Assembly (NCBI RefSeq): GCF_000058485.1
Contig: NC_008278.1
Span: 3,156,962-3,220,961 of the forward strand
DNA from: Frankia alni ACN14a
GTDB taxonomy: Bacteria; Actinomycetota; Actinomycetes; Frankiales; Frankiaceae
Direction: 5' to 3'
Length of the DNA: 64,000 nucleotides
A program made the position numbers and the translations under genes. Below, one piece after another: positions 59,201 through 64,000 of the stretch (position 1 is the first letter of the stretch; each line of letters opens with the position of its first letter). The notes beneath the pieces are model-generated. The model saw nothing but the letters and a program-made list of their open reading frames with translations, was not told the origin of the DNA and did not search any database.

Positions 59201-62200
59201 CCTACTGGCGTCGGCCATCGAGGACCGCGACCTGTGGAACACCCCGATCGGCGAGGAGGTGCCGGGCGCGATCGCCCGTGTCGCCGACCTGGACGTTCGC
59301 GTGTTGCAGGCGGGACAGGAAGAGCTCGGGCTCAACGAGGCGGCCGTCGGCCGCCCCACCGTCCACCTGCTCCGGAGCGGTAACCACTACCTCGGGCTGG
59401 AGCCGATTGTGCGCCCGGCCGTCACCGGCCCGGCAACTCCCTCGACAGCGAGCACGCCGACGGCTCCTGCGACGCCGGGCAGGCTCGGGGAGGGCAACGG
59501 ACCGGACAGCCCGAGCCCGATCTCGACGACGCCGGCGTCGGACGCCGCCGGAGGGAAGGACTCCGGCCCGCCGCCGACGCCGCCGACGTCGACGCCGCCG
59601 AAGTTCGAGCCGAAGCGCTGGCCGGAGAAGACCAGCGGCCGGCCGGGCGGTTCCACCTTCCCGCCGCCCACGAGGGTCTCCCGGCATGGCCGGCTGGGTG
59701 CCTCGGACACGGTGATCGGGCTGTATCCGGGGGAGAACGACGCCTACCGGTGGATCGAGCAGCAACTGAAGGAGCCCCTGGGCGGGGCCTGGGCGGAGAT
59801 CGAGCCGGATGTGCGGAACTTCGTCCAGGCTTCGGTGGTCAAGGCGCGGATCGCCGGGATGTCCCGCGGTGATCGGCGTCGGCTCACGATCAACCAGCGG
59901 GGGTGGACGGGCACCATCACCCTCGATGCCCTGGTCCGGGACTTCTCGCCCGTCCGTAACGTGGAGAAGTTCGAATTCGAGGGCGGTTCGGAGTCCCAGG
60001 GCACCGCAGGTGATCTTCACGAGTCGCGGTGGAGAACCAACGTCAGTCTCCCGGTGCGGGCCACGACGCCGAAGTTCCAATGGACCGGCGTCCTCGGCCG
60101 GTACTGGGACTCCAGCCGCGGGACCAACGAGACGAGCAGCGGGCGGACGGTCGCGAAATCCAAGGTGGTCGAGCCCGCCACGCTGTACGACGGCACCACC
60201 GATCTCGGCGTCACCATCGATCTCCGTCGCGTGAAGGTCGGGAAACATATCGCCCCGAAACGCCAGGTGTTCGCGATCGGCACGCGGATTGCGACGCCGA
60301 GCGCCGACAGCCCCGACGCCGACGGCAGTCCTCGGCCGCGCGAGACCCACTACACGGCTCCGCAACGGGTGCAGCGGGATCACCGCCTCGGGTCCACGGA
60401 CGTCGTGCTGGACGTGCACCCGCTGATGCCGAAGGGCCTGCGGTACATGCGGGACACCCGCGGCATCGAGGGGGTCCTCGACGACCTCGATCTGTCGGGC
60501 ACCTTCGTCTACGGCTCGATGTGGCAGCGGGTGAAGCAGGAGATCCTCGCCGAGGTCGACCTGGACCGCATCCACCAGCACCTGAAGGGAATGATGTCCG
60601 GTGATCCGCTGGCGGTGAGGCTGGAGTCGGTCGACGAGACGCTCGAGATCTCCGCGGAACTGGTCGCGCTCGACCATGTGCGGGCGACGGCCCAGACGGA
60701 GTTCAACTCCGGCACCGAGACCTACCGCTTCACCTCCGACCAGCGCATCACCTCAGACGCTCTGCAGCTCCCCGCGGGCGGCCAGTTCCTCGGCACGGTG
60801 AAGACCGCCTTCGACATCACCGGCACCGGGACCGGGCAGACGGGCCGCGACACCATCCTGCTGAGGGACTCGCTGACGAAGTCCGGCGTGGCGAACAAGA
60901 CCAAGAACTCCGACGGGCAGAAGTTCGACGGCCGCACCAGACTGACCTTCCACCTGCGCAACAAGCCGGCCGTCGGCTCGGTGCGGACGGCCCAACCGAC
61001 GGCGGAACTCGGCATCACCACGGTGATCGAGACGGACGAGGCGCAGCGGGTGGACAAGCCGACCCACTGGGTGGCCAAGCCGACGACGCCCGCTCCCCAC
61101 GCGACCCTGCCGAGACGGGCCGCAACGGATCCGATCGTGCCGACCCCTTCGACCGTGCCGGCTCCGCCGACCGCGCCGACCCCGCCAAGACGGGCCGCAA
61201 CGGATCCGACCGCGCCGACCGCGCCGACCGCGCCGACCGATCTGACCGCGCCGACCGATCTGACCGCGCCGACGGCTTCGACCGTGCCGACGTCGACAGC
61301 ACCGGGGCCGGTGGGCTCGACGACGTCGGCCGCCGCCGACGCGCCCCCGCCGGCCGCGCCTCGCGACGTGCTGGTGCCGCCGGCACGGATCTGGAGCAAT
61401 GGTCCGGGAACGGGGCTGCGGGACACGGACACCGTCCGCGACCTCTATCACATGGAGCGGATCCGGGCGGCGCTCGATCAGCAGGGTCGGGCGTTCTTCG
61501 GCGAGCGAACCTGGAACGAGATCCGCCAGGAAGTCCTGACCTGGTTCAACCGGGATCGGCTCGCGGCCTACCTGGCCTCGATGACACGGGGTGCCGTCCT
61601 CGACGGCCCGGAGCTCAACCAGCGGGACGTGCCGCCGAGGGCGTTCATTCAGGCGCGGGCCAAGGTCACGTCGACCACCTTCCGGCGGATAACGAGGACC
61701 GAGCTGTCCCCGCAGGACGAGACGAGCGCGCAGTTCTCCCGGCGGCGGCTGAACTGGTGGAGCCAGCAGACGACCGCGGTGCTCGGCGGTGTCCCGGCCT
61801 TCGCGGGGGGAGAGGTCGCACTGCAGGGTCTGGGCGGCAAGGAGTTCCGGCGCCGGACGGGCTGGCGCCTGCTCAGCTCCGGAAAGATCGTCGCCGGTGC
61901 GAAGTTCCCCGCCCGGGTCGGGATCTTCGACAGCGACGTCGAGTTCGAGTTCACCTTCGGCGCCCTCGCCAAGAAGAACGTGTCGACCCCGGCGACGGTG
62001 CAGTCCGAGATCACGATTCCCGAAGGGGACGGCTTCCGCTTCCCGGACTCCACCCTCCCGGCGGCCAGGATCACCGCGAACACCCACCCGGCGGAGCTGA
62101 ACGCCCATCAGGCGGAGCTGGACGCCAAGTCGACGACGGGGACCGACGGCGACCCGAAACCCTCCCCGGTGCAGCCCAGCGGCTACCTCGTCGGACAGCC

Positions 62201-64000
62201 GTCCACGTCGAGCGAGGGTGTCCAGGCACCCGCCCGGGTGACGGACGAGCGCCGGATCAGCCCGAGCGACATCGTGCTGAGCATGGGCGCCGACGACCGG
62301 GTCGTCATGCGGGAGGTGACCCGCGACCTGCAGCCGCTGCTCGGCTACCGCTGGCGGCGAAACGAGAGGCGGCTGAACCGACGTTACGAGGGCGACCCGC
62401 TGCGGGCGAGGCTGTCGGAACTCTCCGGTGGGGAGGAGGTGACGACCAAGGTCAGGGGTTTTCTCGTCTGGGGCAAGGTGGCCGTGCGGGCCGAAATCGG
62501 CAACCTGGCCTATCACGAGCCCGTGCCCGGCATCGAGATGGAGAGCGGGACCGAGACGTCGCATACCCTCGGCGGCAACATCGACTCCCGTAATCGGGAC
62601 GTCGTGCTGTTCCCGGAGAAGGTGAAACTCGACGGCCCCCATCTGAATATCAACGCCACCGCCGCCTACAACCGGGACAAGTCGACCTCACATGCCGGTT
62701 TCGGCGGCGGACGTACCGTTGCCAAGGGCAAGACGGTGGAAGAAGGGGCGCATTTCAAGGGACCTGTCCGCTTCGTCGTGAGTTACGACCTGCGTCGCCT
62801 GGGCTTCCCGCTGCGCCGGGGGCCGCGGACGGTCACCATTCCCGACGCCTCGGTCATCTTTCCGATGCGTGACACCCGGACCGGGGCGGCCGGCCAGCCG
62901 CCGGTCGACCGGACCCCCGCCACCGCCTTCGCCCCGCCGTCGCGGATCCGGCAGACGCGCCGCCTCGGATCCTCCGACATCGTGCAGGACCTGCGCGGCC
63001 TGCCCGCCCTTCCCGGCGATCGCCTGCGGGGCATGGACGACATCCTGCGCCACGTCGACGGGGAGGGCCGCCGGGTGTTCGGGCACCGGTGGAACGCGGC
63101 GAAGAAAAGGATCGAGAAAGAGGTGCCCCTGGTCCGTCTGCAGTACGACCTGCGGTCCATGACCGCGGGCGATCCGATCGAGGTCGCGGTGCCCGGCGGC
63201 CGCGTCCTGATCACCGCGTCCCTGCCGGAATCCGCCGAGGATCTGCCGCACGTGGGCAACACCGGCCAGACCGAGTTCAACACCGGCGCCGAACAGAGCA
63301 GTGCCACCGCGACGACGGACGGGGTCACCGCCTACGGAATCTCCCGCAGTATCACCACCACGACGCAGATCTTCTACACCACGGACCCCGTCGGAGTGGT
63401 GCCGTTCAAGGGCCGATTCGGCGGAAACGTGATCGCCCAGGGGGGCAACGACGACATCATGACCCAGTCGATCATGTCGCGCGCGGCGATGACGACGAAG
63501 ACGAAGAAGCCGGGCGCGGTTTTCGACGGTCAGCTCCTGCTCCACTTCCGCATGGAGCGCAACCCCTGGTACGGCAAGCCCAGGATCAGGATTCCCGATG
63601 CCCCCGCGCGGCTGCGTGTCCTGACGGACCAGACGGAGGCCGAGACGCTGCCGGCCCAGGACCGTCCGCAACCGGCCACACCAGCCGCCCCGATCCCACC
63701 GGCCGCGACTCCGGTTCCACCGGCGCGGATCTGGAGCGACCAGGCCGACCGTGGTCTGCGGGACACCGACGTCGTGCGAAGCCTGCCCGAGACCGCCGGT
63801 CTGCATCAGGCCCTCGACCTCGCGGGCCGGGAGCTGTTCGGAAAGCGGACGTGGCAGAAGATCGGTCCCGCCGTCCGGACGGCGTTCAGCAACCCGAACC
63901 TGACCGCCTCGCTGGCGGGGATGACGCGCGGCGAGCCCATCACCGTTCCGCGGCTGCTGAACAACGTGATCTCCCGATCGACCTCCGTCTCGGCCACCGC
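53217..64000 (+). CDS. Giant ESX-linked modular protein (polymorphic-toxin-like), C-terminus off window
   Basis: ATG 53217 after GGAGGTGA; the frame is open to the right edge, at least 3594 residues. Residues 1-290: helical, with a hydrophobic helix near 111-130, like the N-terminal domain of CpnT-type ESX toxins. 395-570: two long Ser/Asp repeats. To about 930: Pro-rich. Two copies of a 75-residue module (DGEILQVYRDLR) near 940 and 1535. Residues near 1240-1425 form a globular domain with unusual codon use. Near 1781 GDCFPWALRL and near 2055 GNHYLGLEPI give Cys and His of an OTU/papain-like fold. From about 2380, five related modules (RIWSN...DTD.V...FG.RTW...MTRG) repeat to the edge. Toxin or surface effector inferred. 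Confidence 0.88.
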   Translation, partial: MSKSLDEAIYAFTGMRLPGADPNKMWALADDLDRKGDVVLNTLSPELTQIVRAVQSGVHGQAGRRFTAQTLPFVISDPKLLLQAGMLLKSAATLLRGQALQIDYTRKQGFVMFIFMQIQLAIAAIEAAFGDEADAAARIAETRTIIQRILSLETAKTASKITAMQMLFMPGSSIVAQAWQILAGKRGGLDGGEIGHMVEYGFAAAAFSILSLPGMKPAMGKVDQWLKNMGIDKGIDNPLAGLAVATLVSGLTETGGGIFASGAVDGQWGIASVVDDLLSGSVEGSAEHLAGLFGKGMRGGKPPAIDPEIAAILKNLNLNNLGPGPADSNLNLDQSGGPDDDGGGDGPVGSRGGDGPSAGATGPADGADSHLPPGGPLDGPQEYTPSLHDVDLDPFSGSDSDRSDSDSDSIFSLASDGSTDTDLSDTDLSDTDLPSVADLSGPELNGPSPKPFRPDLGTEGFDGPAEVHDHLITPPHVPEIHDSDSDRSDSDSDSIFSLASDGSTDTDLSDTDLSDTDLSDTDLPSVADLSGPELNGPSPKPLRPDLGTKGLDGPAEVHDHLITPPQVPALHPSGDRAPDTRQVDLSGPGPNVTSIRPAPHPAPGLGRGPDAVTTPVDGPSDVGRLSPVDQVSPRPAPAPAGPLSATSPVIPVDGVVPPAAPARPPSHQAPANSLVAPESVVGSLTPPDLRGPITADASPLIQTGPVPPRAGNTGPSGSALGSWAVSQPDPLLSNITAPAPAPAPPASPLAPALSTPPALSTPPALSTPQVPPAVGPNPPAGPQHTASPPSLDSRPAASPETSSFSDGASSDAPAPALAPPIAGGATGHLVGLPHASGTEPTGEASDSPAADDQSFTPAPSSDSPQSSAASTSPVPPITGDPPPASTAGPASTAGGDVAHLGTVDEILPVPPGQKSVPGEPANPVSLHPVGAEHDLLDWVRLNLQARPATREIGDGEILQVYRDLRAQMANRSRVTKDLAVDVASLLRGEEIGRLRGGAPGYAAEPNPATWADRPDFTTARVSPQADQWRGVRLELDVPEGVRSFTNTDLSANQRESLDRFAEQVAADAARRARDGLPPLTVHLEGGGNGRLVGYRRALRSGQLRADSAWRVLAPAVATRLVQLGVPPNVVTYQTHTRGAQPTGATPAAPGLGSGGGRSNPPAEVSQQHRQIVGWLTESTAATPAVIPTVAPRDPEPQADGQSPPTVESTPPPAEVPAPVDPAPPADSAPPVGDGRPVRNLDFEFAPAVAPKGVKDWELDEDGRLRVNPLWSRLEDFSPKHLEGSPAGALWQFAVGADGQVFVGSESVTSIVSAAELDELFAWMSPHSPELTRDQLEHDLMMHGHPTIVVGFDPVSGRTVTVPARVSGELSRRSDGRWVINDKSGRYMSKKVRGNPSTDELTRWMSNVADLMSAHFGFPVEFELLKHADPAPAALPPAAVPTDPVPPPAYAPAPPVDPALSGDPAPLVDQAAPPGSAVRVDPQPQLGAIPPQDPQSRQPPSSGAAQDDQLAISEQPRDGDATPSAPGPLHPLSPEDNLLSWVRLNLRARPADRKIGDGEILQVYRDLRSQNANQRRVTKELADDVAAILRGEGIGRMFGGARGNAVDLGLGTPLEPHDPTPSGSTPSGSTLPVPPMPSRPAPGRPLILDLPALDQDGDRWAEQTMAALDNAGNAGVAGNASGAGEIADGVVVRDFAFEPRTTTPQLSSTRQPSSTRQPSSTPQPSLTPRPSLPPPSTRPQPPVTPVTSQSANANTVRRSGDVVTLPDGRSFRVRNVPGEVGDCFPWALRLSAQQQIQPGATTSTSRAPAGLSSSVPIRNFRAELARRYREEVRQAARRGETHPDTVREIVPLLLGDLTDDAVIAILQDAGRRIVPTQRQIDVWSREEQHRAARNLLADRRAAAGEDRAQAWDQVLDLPIEFVEQEVGRQPSPDPTGFALTDPHLRALRADLGDWLRESPATRFRMIQPWLPRPMAPVVRHVRAALLRDRRLPTFTDLLASAIEDRDLWNTPIGEEVPGAIARVADLDVRVLQAGQEELGLNEAAVGRPTVHLLRSGNHYLGLEPIVRPAVTGPATPSTASTPTAPATPGRLGEGNGPDSPSPISTTPASDAAGGKDSGPPPTPPTSTPPKFEPKRWPEKTSGRPGGSTFPPPTRVSRHGRLGASDTVIGLYPGENDAYRWIEQQLKEPLGGAWAEIEPDVRNFVQASVVKARIAGMSRGDRRRLTINQRGWTGTITLDALVRDFSPVRNVEKFEFEGGSESQGTAGDLHESRWRTNVSLPVRATTPKFQWTGVLGRYWDSSRGTNETSSGRTVAKSKVVEPATLYDGTTDLGVTIDLRRVKVGKHIAPKRQVFAIGTRIATPSADSPDADGSPRPRETHYTAPQRVQRDHRLGSTDVVLDVHPLMPKGLRYMRDTRGIEGVLDDLDLSGTFVYGSMWQRVKQEILAEVDLDRIHQHLKGMMSGDPLAVRLESVDETLEISAELVALDHVRATAQTEFNSGTETYRFTSDQRITSDALQLPAGGQFLGTVKTAFDITGTGTGQTGRDTILLRDSLTKSGVANKTKNSDGQKFDGRTRLTFHLRNKPAVGSVRTAQPTAELGITTVIETDEAQRVDKPTHWVAKPTTPAPHATLPRRAATDPIVPTPSTVPAPPTAPTPPRRAATDPTAPTAPTAPTDLTAPTDLTAPTASTVPTSTAPGPVGSTTSAAADAPPPAAPRDVLVPPARIWSNGPGTGLRDTDTVRDLYHMERIRAALDQQGRAFFGERTWNEIRQEVLTWFNRDRLAAYLASMTRGAVLDGPELNQRDVPPRAFIQARAKVTSTTFRRITRTELSPQDETSAQFSRRRLNWWSQQTTAVLGGVPAFAGGEVALQGLGGKEFRRRTGWRLLSSGKIVAGAKFPARVGIFDSDVEFEFTFGALAKKNVSTPATVQSEITIPEGDGFRFPDSTLPAARITANTHPAELNAHQAELDAKSTTGTDGDPKPSPVQPSGYLVGQPSTSSEGVQAPARVTDERRISPSDIVLSMGADDRVVMREVTRDLQPLLGYRWRRNERRLNRRYEGDPLRARLSELSGGEEVTTKVRGFLVWGKVAVRAEIGNLAYHEPVPGIEMESGTETSHTLGGNIDSRNRDVVLFPEKVKLDGPHLNINATAAYNRDKSTSHAGFGGGRTVAKGKTVEEGAHFKGPVRFVVSYDLRRLGFPLRRGPRTVTIPDASVIFPMRDTRTGAAGQPPVDRTPATAFAPPSRIRQTRRLGSSDIVQDLRGLPALPGDRLRGMDDILRHVDGEGRRVFGHRWNAAKKRIEKEVPLVRLQYDLRSMTAGDPIEVAVPGGRVLITASLPESAEDLPHVGNTGQTEFNTGAEQSSATATTDGVTAYGISRSITTTTQIFYTTDPVGVVPFKGRFGGNVIAQGGNDDIMTQSIMSRAAMTTKTKKPGAVFDGQLLLHFRMERNPWYGKPRIRIPDAPARLRVLTDQTEAETLPAQDRPQPATPAAPIPPAATPVPPARIWSDQADRGLRDTDVVRSLPETAGLHQALDLAGRELFGKRTWQKIGPAVRTAFSNPNLTASLAGMTRGEPITVPRLLNNVISRSTSVSAT
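54411..54920 (+). repeat. Two direct repeats of about 240-255 bases in the giant gene
   Basis: Copies at 54411-54650 and 54666-54920 are nearly identical, from gattcggaccggtcgg to ctcatcacgccgcc. The second has one extra unit of the short inner repeat encoding LSDTD. Keeps frame. Confidence 0.88.

Noticed and set aside
60753-62642. Minus-strand frame of 629 codons
   Set aside because: Antisense to the giant gene, Arg-rich, no motif or ribosome site.

Overview
The window is GC-rich actinobacterial chromosomal DNA. A Frankia-like organism is the best guess, from the combination of an NPD-type polyketide synthase, an actinomycete integrative and conjugative element (AICE), DUF574 methyltransferases, XRE-TPR regulators and a type VII (ESX) secretion locus. 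No rRNA, tRNA or CRISPR was seen, and the genus is inferred rather than proved.

Left part (1-15.2 kb). A minus-strand gene that runs off the left edge encodes a large iterative-type PKS with two N-terminal 2-nitropropane-dioxygenase-like barrels, then KS, AT and the start of an ACP. An SDR reductase lies just upstream on the same strand. Next come two NTF2/SnoaL-fold proteins. One is divergent from a TetR regulator across a pair of near-identical palindromes, the likely operators. Then follow a GNAT acetyltransferase translationally coupled to an XRE-TPR regulator, a small divergent protein, an isochorismatase-family hydrolase, and a decay zone holding broken remnants of an alpha/beta hydrolase and a PhoX/DUF839 protein.

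Integrated element (about 15.24-35.56 kb). A gene of the DUF222-HNH family is split: its HNH end lies at 14.93-15.25 kb and its DUF222 part at 35.55-36.80 kb. Between the halves sits a roughly 20.3-kb AICE. It has a serine integrase at the left edge, a RepSA-type initiator, an FtsK-like Tra translocase, small plasmid-type and membrane proteins, a frameshifted Ser/Thr kinase-WD40 gene, and a MerR-like excisionase candidate near the right edge. Its cargo is a tight minus-strand run (30.5 to 25.0 kb): a small protein, two unknown proteins, a DUF574 methyltransferase, a PHP phosphoesterase, a DUF397-like acidic protein, a radical SAM enzyme and a PCMT-type methyltransferase. A divergent XRE-TPR regulator faces this run. 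It is the best candidate here for an undescribed biosynthetic or modification system.

Right part (35.5-64 kb). After the DUF222 half come a MerR regulator, an aldo/keto reductase, a second DUF574 methyltransferase and a 3-hydroxyisobutyrate-dehydrogenase-like oxidoreductase. The rest is an ESX locus: eccC divergent from eccD-eccB, two WXG100-like proteins, a small protein, a 1035-residue repeat-rich secreted-type protein, YbaB-like and EspC-like proteins, and a giant gene (at least 3594 codons, running off the right edge). The giant protein has an N-terminal WXG/CpnT-like helical region, long disordered stretches, an OTU/papain-like cysteine-protease-like segment and a series of C-terminal repeat modules. 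EccE and MycP are not seen and may lie beyond the window.
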